Assembly: GCF_000002865.3 (NCBI RefSeq)
Contig: NW_001865039.1
Location: 1,144,504 to 1,208,503 of the forward strand
Source of the DNA: Monosiga brevicollis MX1
Taxonomy: Eukaryota > Opisthokonta > Choanoflagellata > Craspedida > Salpingoecidae
Reading direction: 5' to 3'
DNA: 64,000 nucleotides
Shown one piece after another: positions 1 to 11,600 of this stretch. The stretch's first letter is position 1; each line of letters opens with the position of its first letter. The notes under the pieces were generated by a model that saw only the letters and a program-made list of their open reading frames with translations, did not search any database and had not been told where the DNA came from. Position numbers and translations under genes: made by a program.

Positions 1-106
1 CATACGTCCTCCTCAATAAGACCGCAATGCGGCTTGTTGCGTGGTGCACAATCCGTGGTGGACCTGACTCTTGGCCCATGACATGGCGTGGTGATGTTGG
101 ATACAG

Positions 107-1117
107 GTGTACGGCTTCTATGATGAGTGCATGCGTAAGTACGGCAGCCCAACCGTGTGGCAACTGTGCACTGAGGTCTTTGACCTCCTGAGCCTGGCTG
201 CAGTCATCGACGATAAGGTCCGTGCCCAAGTCAGAGGCCGGCATTTTGTGTGCGAGAACCATTGTAGCACACGCTAATTGCTCCCGTGTTCCTCAGATTT
301 TGTGTGTGCACGGAGGCTTGTCACCCTCGATCCAATCCTTGGATCAGATCCGCACTATTGAGCGCCAAGTGGAGGTTCCCTCTGAAGGCCCCATGTGTGA
401 CCTGCTTTGGTCTGATCCCCATGGTGAAGGTGCGCCTCTTCGTCTCTTGCCGAATCAAAGGTTCTGGTCCCCCAAAGTCCACGTGCGCGTACGCACACGC
501 CGTCCGCCGCCCCTGCACATGATCTGATCCTTTGCCCACAACCACCCACCCTGGGCACTCCCCCATTCAACCAATTAGAGCAAAGTGGCTGGTCTGTCAG
601 TCCACGGGGTGCTGGATTCTTGTTTGGCCCAGACGTGGTGGAAATATTCAATCAACAGAATGGCCTTGGTCTAATTTGCCGCGCTCATCAGCTCGTGATG
701 GAGGGTTTCAAGTGGCATTTTCAACAACAAGCCTGCACTGTCTGGTCGGCTCCCAATTATTGCTACCGGTACGCCCAGCGGCGTGGTATACGCTTGGTCT
801 TCGTGGCGATCTTGCTTGCCTTTGTGATGACTCGTTTCCACCTGTCGTACTTGCACGTGTGGTATCCACCCTCAAACGGCTTCACTCCTCTCGGGTCTTA
901 TTTGTGCTAGGTGCGGCAATGTTGCGTCGGTGCTGCGCATCGACGAACACCTTGATCACAAGTTTGTCATCTTCCAAGCCGCGCCAACGGTGGGTGCCAG
1001 CATTGCCACTGGTTTGGTGAATGAATTTGAGATGGGACTCGTCCTAACAAACGTTCGTCTTGTTCGCAGGAAATACGCCACGCCGGGCAGCGCACGGTTC
1101 AAGATTACTTTTTGTGA
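107..1117 (+). CDS. PPP4C: Protein phosphatase 4 catalytic subunit (3' part)
   Basis: Ser/Thr phosphatase of the PP2A-like group and catalytic subunit of PP4, which acts in DNA repair, centrosome maturation and splicing-complex assembly. Exons read as 107-217, 297-423, 579-768, 911-989 and 1070-1117, all closing in phase. Visible motifs are [55 protein letters not shown] and [13 protein letters not shown], which carry metal and phosphate ligands, and the methylatable C-terminus DYFL followed by TGA at 1115-1117. Residues such as [11 protein letters not shown] and [11 protein letters not shown] match PP4 better than PP6 or PP2A (from memory of the families). The N-terminal half, with the GDxHG and GDxVDRG motifs, lies left of the window. 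Bases 1-106 look like intron. Confidence 0.93.
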
Positions 1118-1199
1118 TCCATTCTTAAACATCACCCTCGCAACCCTGATGACATGCGCGCCATTCCACACACCGCTCTGGGCCAATACAACCGTGGCT

Positions 1200-1290
1200 C
1201 AGCCACGAGGGGAGATGCTCCTCTATTCACCCTACGTTGATCACACACGCACACGCGCACACACGCACACACACCCTGCCGTGCCTTGTC
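1200..1290. repeat. CA-rich simple repeat
   Basis: An interrupted (CA)n/(CACG)n tract, about 1243-1274, lies in the short spacer between the convergent PPP4C and coiled-coil genes. It is ordinary microsatellite sequence. Confidence 0.7.
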
Positions 1291-1367
1291 ATTTGTACTT
1301 TTCATCATCCGTTTCAGTCAATTCAGTCAATCAATTCTTCCCGTCACTTCTAGCAGCCGTGCCGTTC

Positions 1368-1935
1368 TTAGCTCGCAGTGGTTGCTGCCGTTGTCGATGC
1401 GGCTGTAGTCGCTTGCGCTGTTACCTGTGCACGAAGATTGTGAAAGGAGGTTGTCTCACGTAGCGCCTGTAGTCTACTCTGCAAGTCCAGCTCCATGCGC
1501 CGCAACTCGCGCTCCTCGTCCTCGAGCTGTTCCAAGGTTTCGTGATCCACATCTAGGCCAGCCAGTGCTTCCCGACACTGATCTAAACGCCCCTCAAGCC
1601 ATAGCCGCTGCGCAGAGGGTCCGATGGTGACCATTCATGTCCAGCAGGTGAGCCGTGTCAAAGCCAACAAAAGCCGAGAGCAATACCATCCGCCATCAAC
1701 CCTCAAACCTCGCTTCGTTCACGAGGCCGCCTCAGCACTTGGGTCGAGCGCATGCACGGTCAGCAACAACGGGGATGCTTACCTTGGTCTCCACAGAAGG
1801 CAAAGCTGTACGGTCGAGACAACAGGCCATAAACGCATGGACGTCTGGCGCCAGATTTGTTATGGCCTCGAGCGAATCGTTTATCGGGGCCTTGGGCGCC
1901 TCGTCAACTGAGGTTGCTGGAACGGTGTCTGCCAT
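1368..1935 (-). CDS. Small coiled-coil protein, possibly Mediator subunit 9-like
   Basis: Two exons (1783-1935 and 1368-1607, minus strand) join in phase 0 through a GTAAGC donor and a CTGCGCAG acceptor, giving about 130 residues starting MADTVPATS. The second exon is a charged amphipathic helix (residues about 52-110, with a QLEDEERELRRMELDLQSRL-type heptad pattern), followed by an Ala/Thr-rich tail. Length and helix layout resemble Mediator subunit 9, but no diagnostic motif was seen, so this is a guess. It is convergent with PPP4C, whose stop lies 250 bp away. Alternatives are a BLOC-1-like or kinetochore coiled-coil subunit. Confidence 0.6.
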
Positions 1936-2480
1936 GTCTCCTGGTCACACTCCAGCAGAGAGAGGATAAGCCTTGAACGCCTCAGTCTTCTTCCTTTACC
2001 GAGTCAAGGCATCCAAGCACCCACACTGCCACACCAGACTGGACCAGACGGGATCGAACTCGGCATGAACCAGGGTCAAGACTCCACCAACACCCCCAAA
2101 AGCGAGAAAAAAAAAAAAAAAAGTTGAAGTCGAGTCGAGTCATCAGCTTGAAAAAAAATGCGAGACAACACAAGTCAGACGATCAAGACAAAAGGCAAAC
2201 GTCACAGACGCAGAGATCCAGATAGAGACTGAGACAAAAGCAGAGATAGGCGACTGCGCAACAAACTGCTTTCGTGTTGAAGGAAAGCAAAATCAGAGAC
2301 AAGGACGGAAACTGAAACCGGGACAGAGACAAGGCAGAAACGTCGTCATATTTGTTCTTCAAGCACACTGGCTACGGGCTGCACGCGTTTGGCAGTCCAT
2401 GCCCCGATAGTTGGTCGAGCCCCTCGGTCTCTCTACTTCCGAGGTGCCTTTGTACACGCTCTTTGCGTGCCTCATATTAG
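1936..2480. other. Spacer between divergent genes
   Basis: About 545 bp separate the start of the minus-strand coiled-coil gene from the first recognised MED26 exon. The spacer holds an A17 tract (about 2105-2122) and purine-rich AGAGAC-like repeats (2210-2340). It should contain both promoters and the first MED26 exon or exons, but no coding segment could be fixed here. Confidence 0.6.
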
Positions 2481-3852
2481 CAGGTCCTCGTACGCAATTC
2501 CGTACCGGTGCAGTTGCAGGCGACCCGACGCGAGAAACCCTGCTCTGAGCTGAGCTCAAGTCGTGTCGAGGTCGACTTCGGCAACGCCACCTCTACTGCG
2601 CCGTTGGCCACAGAGAGTGATGCTGAAGCTGCGCTGAGCCCAATGGAGGAAACCGTGAACCATGTCCTTGGCCTCAAGGCCGTTTTGGACGTGGCTGCCA
2701 ACGTATGTGCAGTGGACCACGAGGATTGCCCCGCCTTTTGTCTGCCTTCCGACTCGCGCCCAAGCTGCTGGGCATCACCCCTCCGAACGCTCAACACCCC
2801 TGCACTCTGGGTCCACAGGCCGACGAAGAAACTCCCTTTGATGAGACCGCGGTCACCCAAGCTCTGCGAGACCTGTCCAAGATTCCCATGACCATTGAAG
2901 CGCTGCGCGCTACCAAGATTGACACCACTCTGGACGAGCTCAAGGCACGGATACCTGCCACTGCCCGGGAGTACGTACTTTTTCCCTGATGCGCTCGACC
3001 TGGCAAAAGCGTGCGCCTTGATTGTTGCTGCCTACCTGGCAAAAGCGCACGCCTTGATTGTTGTTGCCTGCATTATCCTGGTTGTCCTACAGTGCCGGGG
3101 ACTTGCGAAAACAGCTCAAGCATGACTTTCGCCAGCTGAAGCGAGAATATCGCCGGGTGAGTACACATCCTTACTGACCGTGAGACGCGGTGCATGCCTT
3201 CCCCTCACAACTCGACCTTGCCAATTTCCCCGGTCCATGCAATGTCGCTTTAGAACCCCAACAGCTTCAGTTCGCCGCGCTCCGACATCAGCTGGACTGC
3301 GATCCGTCAGCTTCCCGAGGACGAGCTCGGGCGCGCCGGCATCAAGCTGACATTGCGTGGTACGTTATGTTTTCAGTTCCTCTGGAGGCTCATGCATCCC
3401 CTAGCATTGACATAACCTGCCGCCAGCTCGCCATGCTGCTCGTGGTGATGTCTGCTGCCATCATCTGTGGCTTGTCTTCCCTGACGCGTGCTGATCACGA
3501 TGACACCCTAGGCATACCATCGTACCCACGCTCCCTCTCGCCCACATCTGTGGAGCAGGTTAATGACGACTTGGCCAGCCTGCCCGCTGAAGTTGGCCCT
3601 GCAGCTGCGACTTCAGAAGCAGGTGGAGCTGGCTACCAGGGGTCAGACGCTCGTGCTGCCATCTCAGGGCTGCCACCACCGACACAACGCCCAAGGATTG
3701 ACGGCTACTACCACGAACATCGCTGGCAGTCCTGGCGCTCCCATGTGGCCCTGCGCTACGTGGACCCCACCCGCCCACCCTTACCCTACGTGACCCCCGC
3801 CGTCATCAACACCAAGCCCATGGTGTTGATTCAGCCTTACGTCGTGCTATGA
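2481..3852 (+). CDS. MED26: Mediator complex subunit 26
   Basis: Mediator subunit that links Mediator to elongation factors at Pol II promoters. Exons read as (2481)-2702, 2819-2970, 3093-3156, 3254-3359 and 3512-3852, with consistent phases. Exons 2-3 encode a TFIIS N-terminal (LW) domain: ALRDLSKIPMTIEALRATKI, then LDELKARIP and AGDLRKQLKHDFRQLKREYR. The C-terminus ends DGYYHEHRWQSWRSHVAL...VLIQPYVVL, which matches the conserved MED26 C-terminal motif (GCYDxxGxWYxWTxC...LNILPYVCL) used to dock on Mediator. The linker is short and Ser/Pro-rich. The protein is about 290 residues, roughly half the human length. The first exon is open upstream to an acceptor near 2480. The only ATG in this exon is at 2642, so the true start is unresolved. 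Confidence 0.8.
2999..3070 (+). repeat. 36-bp tandem duplication inside MED26 intron 2
   Basis: A unit beginning ACCTGGCAAAAGCG occurs twice head to tail (about 2999-3034 and 3035-3070) with very few differences. It lies wholly within the intron between the two LW-domain exons, so it does not alter the protein. Confidence 0.75.
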
Positions 3853-4201
3853 ACATCTTGCAACCCGCTGGAATCTGCGATTCTCTGCTGGCGACTGTCG
3901 TCTGGCATCTTCCAAACTTGCGGTGGCGCCGAACCCACGACAAGGGTGCAGGCGGCGACCCATCGTGAAACAAAAAGAATTTAATGTTGTTTAACCGTCC
4001 TCTTTTTTTCGTGTCCAGCTGGAGGTGACTCTCGGGTAGACGCAAGCTTACGCCCACAGCACCGTCATTGCGTGCTCAAAAAGTATATGGTCGATTTTAA
4101 GCATCTCGTTGGTGCATGAGGAATTAGTCAGAAGAAGAAATGCGAGAATTGCCGCCGTGCGGAGAGCACTCCTTCCTTGGCTTGGCTCAAGCCAGGAAAG
4201 C
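3853..4201. other. Convergent 3' spacer
   Basis: About 350 bp lie between the stop codons of MED26 (+) and NDUFAF5 (-). Only 3' untranslated sequence is expected, and no conserved reading frame was seen on either strand. Confidence 0.6.
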
Positions 4202-5994
4202 TCAAGCCACGGGGTTGCTGGTCGGATTGAACTGCTCCCCAAGGTCTCTCAACGATGCAGTCGCACTTCCGCGAGCAGCAGCTTTGGGCTGAACGACCAG
4301 CAGCGAGGCACGAACAATACGTCAGACCATACGGCAGCCCAACAAATGAAGAGCAAAGGCCAGGAATAAAGATAAAGACGCACCTGAGAGGGTGCGGGCT
4401 TCCAGCCGACCATATGAATGACTTGAAAAGTTGCAGGGATGGTCCCATCTTCATTGCCGTAGACCGCTACCATGTGCACGCAAAAGAGTCAACCCGGCGT
4501 GTCGAGTGCCTTGAGGCCTGCACCAACGCTGCTTCAAACATCAAGACAGACTCACATTGATAAATGGCAGCTGCAGCATGCATAGTATCACGGCCCAGAT
4601 GGGCTTGCCGCCGAAGCCCCTGGAGCATACGGACGTGGAAGGCACGACAGCTGGGCTGAGGTACGCAGTCGACACTTTGCCAACATTGGACGAGGAGCTT
4701 TGAGCCCACGCCACTCAAGCCAGAGCAAGAAAAGGGTCGTACCGCATTGCTCTCGCCCATGCCACGCAAGTCCTCCAGTAGCTCGTACATGGAAGGAAAC
4801 GCCACGACAACTTCATCGACGTCCTGCCGAGCGCAAGATGTCCAAAATCAAATTCGGGATCAGATCTGACAATCGAGCACCCGTGACTGCACCCATGCCC
4901 CCTCATTTCCCGAGCCGTTACAACTGACAATGGTCAGAAGGTTGAACCCGGCTTGCTGCATCAGGTTGCCCACATCCCGAACTTCCGTAAAAGGTGAAAC
5001 GCGGGGAGCAAATCCCTGTTTGGCGTGGAGTAGAGTAGCGTAGACCGCACAGACGAGAGTGAAGCTATGAGGTTGTGGGTGATAGACCAAAAGGTGCAGG
5101 CGCGGGCCGGATATGCTAAGCTACACGTACGCCACGGCGCTCGATTTCTGCCATTTGCAGCGAGCTGCGCAGCTCATAGAGGGTGTCACCGCCAAACATG
5201 GCACCCACAAAGGGGGCATCGGGCTTGAGCACGCGATGGACCTGGCCCAAGGCCTGAGGAAGCAGATTGACCCAGTGCAGCGAGAGCGAGCTCACAACCA
5301 AGTCAAAACTGTTTTCTGCAAAGGGAAGCGATTCCTCGTCGGCGTGTACTTGCAAATGTTGATCCCGGCCCTCGGGCAAGGAATGGGCCAGCATTCCCTC
5401 GGACAGCTCGAGCTGCACGAGCTCGCCGGCGCCTTCGTCATCCAAGTGCTAAGGGCACGCGAGATAGGAAAGCGAGATAAAGGTATCCATCTGAGCAAAG
5501 GCAACGCCGGCCTTGTGCAAGCTTGTACTCTGCTGCCTCCATGGAATTGGGCCTTATACGTGCCGGGTACCCTGAAACCCAACACACCTCGCCAATGTAG
5601 CCCCGACCGGCCCCCAGGTCTAGCGCTCGGGGAAAAGAACGCTTGATGTCATAGACGCGGTCACACACACGCCAGGCCACCTCGCGCTTCAGCATCTCGT
5701 ACTGGCCCACCTCAGGGTCAACGCTCTATTCACACATGGGAGGGACGGGGTGATTTCTTGTCAGTGAGCCGTGAGACGCGAGAAAGAGCTGATGCACGGG
5801 CTGGAGCCAGCAGCACGTACAGCGCGGTTTCGTTGCAGGCGTTTGCTGTGTCGGTCAAACACGGCGGGCTGAGCCTCAGCCCCGCCTGTCGCCATACCAC
5901 GCCAGCCCTGCCTCACCCATCTTGGCCCACACCGCAACCCCCGACCCACTGCCTGCCATGCCAACACCAACTTCATCGCACCTCCTCGCCACAT
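4202..5994 (-). CDS. NDUFAF5: Arginine-hydroxylase NDUFAF5, complex I assembly factor
   Basis: Mitochondrial SAM-methyltransferase-fold protein. The human orthologue hydroxylates an arginine of NDUFS7 early in complex I assembly. Minus-strand exons are 5821-5994, 5588-5725, 5131-5448, 4929-5015, 4743-4823, 4556-4619, 4384-4466 and 4202-4288, all in phase. The N-terminus ([20 protein letters not shown] and on) is Arg-rich, as in a mitochondrial presequence, followed by [14 protein letters not shown]. The SAM site is [13 protein letters not shown]. Family blocks follow: [70 protein letters not shown] and [16 protein letters not shown]. The end is [16 protein letters not shown]. Start choice between ATGs at 5994 and 5976 is open. 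Confidence 0.93.
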
Positions 5995-6384
5995 GACCTC
6001 AAAAGAAGAAAACAAGAAAAAAAAGAGAGAGAGAGAGAGAGAAAGAGAGACGTGGGACTGGGGCATGTTTTTCTGACATTTAGGTCGTCCTTGCTCTGTG
6101 TGTGTGTGCTTTCAACAACAAAGTTTTTTTGGGGGGCGGAGAACAAGCGAAAATTTTGGGTTTTTCTGCTCTTGCTGCTCTTGTGTGGGCAGGAGTCGTG
6201 GCAGCGAATTCAAGCTGTGCTGGGTGGAGCGTGGGGCTGGTGGCCTGCGATTTGGACTGGTTGCCAAGTGGTGGTGTTGAAGTTTGACCGGTAAAAACGC
6301 GCAGCTAGCAAGTGGTCGCACGTGAAACGCTCACTCGCATTGACTCGGCCCGCTGGCCCTTCAACGCTATCGGCATCGCACACC
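5995..6384. other. Divergent promoter region NDUFAF5 / Tudor gene
   Basis: About 390 bp between two divergent starts. It holds a (GA)n tract on the + strand (about 6024-6052) directly upstream of NDUFAF5, then a G-run and T-rich stretch. Both promoters must lie here, but no TATA box stands out. Confidence 0.6.
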
Positions 6385-8532
6385 ATGAGCTGGCTACGGC
6401 CCAGTGCCTATGCTCCCTCCGGTGAGAAGCGCGAAAACCTTGCACTGGGTGCTCATCACTTCCATCGCCTGGCTTTTATTCATCCCTGGCTTTGACTTGG
6501 GTTTTTTTGCAGGCTGGCAACGTGGGGATGCGGCACGGCTACGCAACGACGACGGCCGTGTTTTCGAGTGTCTCATTGACGACGTAGACGAAGGTTTGTA
6601 CTTTTGTCATCCTCGTCATTTTGGCCGTCGAGACCGTGGGCAACACTGCCCTGTTCCCAGTCTCTCGGACCCTGGGTTAATTTACCGGGAAGCTGACCGC
6701 GCATCATCCTCACGCAACACAAACACCTACATCAGATCGAGGAGAGGCCACCGTGTACATTCACGCTCTCCGAACGACAGAATCCGTGCCCTTGGCGGAT
6801 CTCCTTTCTCCTGGTGCGCCTGGCATGCCATGAACCCATCTCGACAGCCTTGCAATGCGTTTTTCTCGTGGAACAGGTGGCTCATGGACCACGACATCAT
6901 AGCTGATGAAGCTCCTCCACCCATGCGCCGCAAGGGCGGGCCGGCTCATCGACCACCTGCTCTGGGCCTCGAACCCACAGAGCGGTACAGACTCTCCCCC
7001 TCCCTGATTCGCTTATCAGCACCGACCTCACCATGGCACTGCACAACTTGTTTTGTTCTAGGTGGTTTGACATGGATCCAGCGCCCAGCGACCTTCGCCC
7101 CGTGGATGTCCCACATGTAGAACCTTACTTTCGACGTCAACGGCCTGCCTCAAGCATCTTTAGCGACAGCATTCACCTACGACCGGCGCGTGCTGCACGG
7201 CATCGCCCCACCCGCCGACAGGATGATGATGACTTTGACCCCATCCCCCCCTTGCCAAGCCAACCGCCTCCCCCCCTGCCAAACTCAAGGCACCACCTTG
7301 AAGAAGATTCATCCGAGAGTGATGCAGGCTCGATCAGTCGTCCTCCTACACTGCCGCGTGACATGACGCGTCCAGCTGAACGCACACGCTCCTCGCGCCG
7401 CCACAGATCAGTGGCCTTTCAGGACCAAGCCATGAGTGAGGAGTCCGATTCAGAGCTGAGTGATCCACCCACACCCTTGATGGGTAGTCACCTTGCCAGT
7501 GAATCAGATGATGATGACACATATGGGCATGCGCGCGGTGTGTCTTCTCTTCAGGACTCGCGCGACAATTTCCCCCCTCCCCCGCGTGAACCTGCTCCTC
7601 CCGTACCCTTGCGCTGGGATGACGAGCCCCTGTCGCAACCGCCTCCGGGCGCTCAGGTACAGCGTGGTGGCCAGTGGGCGCAATCACGAGCCACTGCGAC
7701 CAAAAGTGATGCTGCCGAGTCATCACGATTACTGCAACAGTTCCGCGGCTACGGTGGTCTTGAAGCAGCTGAGGCACTTTCGGACGCGGCGAGCTCATCG
7801 GAAGATGGTGATGGTGCTCAGAGTCCGCCCATGCCAATTGCCGCGGCCACCATGCGTGAAGTTGAACTCGAGGTCTTTGACGAAGGCGAGCTCACGGATG
7901 ACGAAGATGATGAGAGCATCATTCTTTTTGACGACGATGAAGATGAAGCCGACGAGGATGATGCAGACAGCATGCGCCATCACGCACGCAACACCGGGCA
8001 AGCTTTAGCCTCACACCAGGAAGAGTTTGAGTATGACGATGAGGAAGATGAAGACGAAGAGGGGGAAGGTACAGACTCGGACGATCGAGACGGTGCTGAC
8101 GACATGGACGTTTTCGAGAGTCGCACCTCGCGCGACGAACCTGCCGACATCGTCCCAGCCCACTCCCCTCGCAAGAGCACGACATCAGTTTTTGCCGATA
8201 GCCCAGGCACAGAAGTGCTTCTTTTGGCAGAGCGTGTGTCGCTCGGTGCCGAGGATGACAGCGACGGTGCGTGCTAAAATGTGTCCCCCGGCCTTGGGAT
8301 CACAAGTTCGACTGTTGGTTGTGATGATGGCCATTCAACAATAATTGTGTTGGAGTTTTTGTGGCGAAAAGCGAACCTTTGTCACTTGTGACACCTTGAG
8401 TCCCCACACGCACTCACCACGCTGTACGTGTCCTCTTGCCGGGACGCAGCGGAACGCAATGACGTGGCTGAAACACCGTTGGATGGCGCGGAACAGCAGG
8501 AGGATCACGTCGCCGTTGCGATGACCCGGTAG
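6385..8532 (+). CDS. SMN/SPF30-type Tudor-domain protein with acidic low-complexity tail
   Basis: Exons 6385-6421, 6513-6593, 6736-6813, 6903-6984, 7062-8266 and 8450-8532 join in phase to about 521 residues. Residues about 13-65 form a Tudor domain of the SMN type: WQRGDAARLRNDDGRVFECL, then DDVDEDRGEATVYIHAL and the end LADLLSP. This aligns with SMN (W-KVGDKCSAIWSEDG...LSDLLSP), which binds dimethyl-arginine on Sm proteins. The rest is predicted disordered: a Pro/Arg-rich part (PIPPLPSQPPPPLP), then long Asp/Glu/Ser runs (DDEDDESIILFDDDEDEADE). No C-terminal YG box and no Gemin2-binding N-terminus were found, so it is not a full SMN. A role in snRNP or splicing biology is inference. Confidence 0.78.
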
Positions 8533-8695
8533 GCAAGCGTTTCTAGTCGCCACTGGTCTCTCAATCTTCCACCAGCGTTTCACCGTCGATGCCTACCATT
8601 GTACATGCAGGCGCCGCCGTCTTTCTACCGACCATACACAGGGGCGAACCTCTCGCACCGTCCGTCGCAAGAGCCAGGGCTTTGCTCTTGGGACA

Positions 8696-11600
8696 ATGGA
8701 CACAAAGCGGCGACAATCCCAGGCCACCGCCAAGCCTACATTTCTCAGCAAAAGTACGTTCATCCACTTTCACACGCTACCGTGTACTTCAGCCCTTTTC
8801 CCTAGGAGTGACTCATTTATGTTTCTGCACACCCCCTCAATTTCAGATCCCAATGCGCCTCCATACCCCCCCATCCGGTACGATGCATTCTGCAGCACCC
8901 CTTGTTTCCCTTCAATTTGCTCTCCCCATGCGCTGGCCCATCTTCTCAGAGGCCACAAAAAGATCTTGAAACATGCCATGTCACCCAACCCAAAACAGGC
9001 TTTTTGGCGTCCTTGGCGGTTTGCACTTGACTCATTTATCGCCCATTCGCCCAATGCTTGTACGTTTCGTGGCTCAGGTTTCGTCTGGATCGTGTGCGAC
9101 GAGCTCGCGATGAGCAGTTGTGGCTTAACAACGACGTTTTTGGGCACAATGATGTTGAGCCTTATGCATGGTTCCAAGTTGGTTGGCCCATCAGCCCCTC
9201 GACCACCACCGCTCAAGCAAAGTCCGAGTTGGCGCTCATTGCACTGTTCTTTGTGATACCGCTTTGCGTTTGCAGTGGATTGTTGACTTGACGTTTTTTC
9301 GCGGTGAGGCAGCTGTCACCGATCGACCAAAGCACCAAAGTGGCTCCCCGAGAGCCAATTGCTCACCTGATTTTCTTGGTGGGGTGCAGCATCCTTGGAC
9401 CGCATTGCCGCCGCTGCAGGCAGTGCCATCATTGGTTACTTTTATTACCACGTCTACGTCTTTTGGTTGACCTTGGTGTCATCGGGGTTGCTCATGATCT
9501 TGGTCATGGGTTGGCTGGGCATTCGGGACAAGGACAATCTCACGTCAACTACCGATGTCCACATCAGTGTCGGAAACCAGATTCTGACGGGTCGCGGTGC
9601 CTTCCAAGATTCAGAACTCTTCTATGGGTGAGCATCGTGCCCGCCAAGTCAATTGGCAATTATTTCGTTCTGTTGAAGCTCATGTTTTTGGCTCTTCAAG
9701 CTTTTGGTTTGATTCCTCATCCTCACGCTGGCCACATGTCTCTCGTCGTCTTGGCTCCTCGTTCTAGCTATTACTCGTTGACTTCAGAAAACTTCAACTT
9801 GGCCTTGGCATATTTCCTTCTCCTGCCCACTGTCATGGTCGTCGTTCTGCTTCAGCTGCTGTACGCGCTTGAGCGTTCCTTCCAAAAAGACAGCCCCTCA
9901 AACGAGAGCTCCTCGCTGAACCCCTTTGGGGCGTTGGTTTTTACATCCTGGAGCCACTCCATCAGTCGACTTGACGTTGTGCGCCGTGCACATTCTGCCT
10001 TCAAGTGCGTTGGGCGAGGCAACCGGCCTGAATTAAACCGCCTTCATCGCTTGTCTTCTGCGCAAGTGCACGGCCAGCCTGATCCATTGCTGTGGGCCCC
10101 TTGGTTCCCTGCAGAGTCCGCTCCCGCGAATTGCTCAACCAACACATCAACCTTGCCGTCGCCCCCATGCTGGCGGGCTGCATCCCTGCACCAACAACGC
10201 GCCTGGCGGTAAGCCAATTAGCTATCGCATCCGTGCCACCATGCGCTCCTCCCTGCCCTTGCCTCATCGTCCCTGCTTCGCCACAAACTGTGGGGCGGCT
10301 GATGTGCGGGCCTACGTGGTAGAAAGTAGCATATACGGCACTCAGCACTGCTGTGCTTATGGGCGTCTCGGGGGCCGGCGCTTTTGGCATTTTTGAACTT
10401 CAGGTACGTCAACCCTAGTAGGATTTGCCGTGTATACTCGAAGAAACAAAGCCAACAAGCCCCTTGAGCGCACTCACATGCATGGCCTCTGATATGCTAC
10501 ATACTGCTAGAACTATGTGGGACGTACATCAGAAGTCGATGGGCTGTGGACGGTGATTAAAGTGCCTTTTGTTTTGACAATGGCGATGGTGGCCTTTCCC
10601 ATCTGCGTGCGCATCTTGTCTACCTTTGTATATTTTGACGAGCCCAACCGTATTCTGCAGTACGATGCCGCGCCCCTTACTCGCTGGGCCGACATTGACA
10701 TGGTTTTTGGTGACGTGCCACTGCCTCATTCGGTGATGCTCCACTACGTGCAGCTGGGAACTGAGCGTCTCATTGTTGGGCTGCGCGGGTATTGTGGGCA
10801 CATACATTGTCAACTTTTTGCGCCTGCACCCCGTCTCCACAACCACGTGCTGGGAGACCCGGACAGGGCAAGAATTCTATCGGCTCTTTGTCCTCGACGT
10901 GTTTGTGCGAGGTTGGTTTTGACACAATGCCATGTCTGTTTAAGGGGCCGAGCATGCAAGATTGCGTGAATTTGTGACTCTCGTTCGGGTATCTGTCTGC
11001 TTTAGTCGGCCTCGACCTTTTGCTCCTAGCCTGGTCAGCCCTCACCGTTAGCTTTGGCGCCAACCCACCCTCCTTCAATGTGACGGGCTACGTCTTGGGC
11101 ATCTTTTACCGTCAGGTTTGTGTGTGCTGCGCTGAAACCCACGAGCCATGGTGGCTAACGCCTAAGCTTTTGGCCGGAATGCAAACCGTCCGCTTTGCAT
11201 TCACCCTTTGGGCACCGCTGGTAGGCCATCGTTTGGATGGGATTTGCCATGAGTCCGTTGTTGCCCATGCTTGCACTCCTCGTGTACTTGGTGGAGTTTT
11301 TCATTCGTCAGCGCCAGGTCTGTGTCGAGTTGCCATGCGTCAACTTGAAGCAAGGCTGGCAATCTATACCGGCTGTGTGATGCAGCAAGGGAGATTTCAT
11401 GTACAGACATCTGCCTGATTCTCCTGCTTCTTTTTCGACTCTGTGTGGGGGGCTGCCCTTGCTCTCTCAAACAGATTTTTAATTTCCCGGCCGAACCCAT
11501 CCGTTTGTTCCATGTGACGGACCTCACGTACAAATCGTACGTTGGCGCCGCACCTTGTTGTCTAAAATAACCACCCGGATGTACTTTTTCTCGTAGGCTT

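Noticed and set aside
107-1117. PPP6C or PP2A catalytic subunit as the identity of the left-end phosphatase
   Set aside because: Blocks such as [19 protein letters not shown] and [11 protein letters not shown] and the exact tail spacing fit PP4 better.
7919-8210. Antisense Ser/His/Arg-rich frames opposite the acidic tail
   Set aside because: They are mirror images of the Asp/Glu-coding repeats of the Tudor protein on the + strand.
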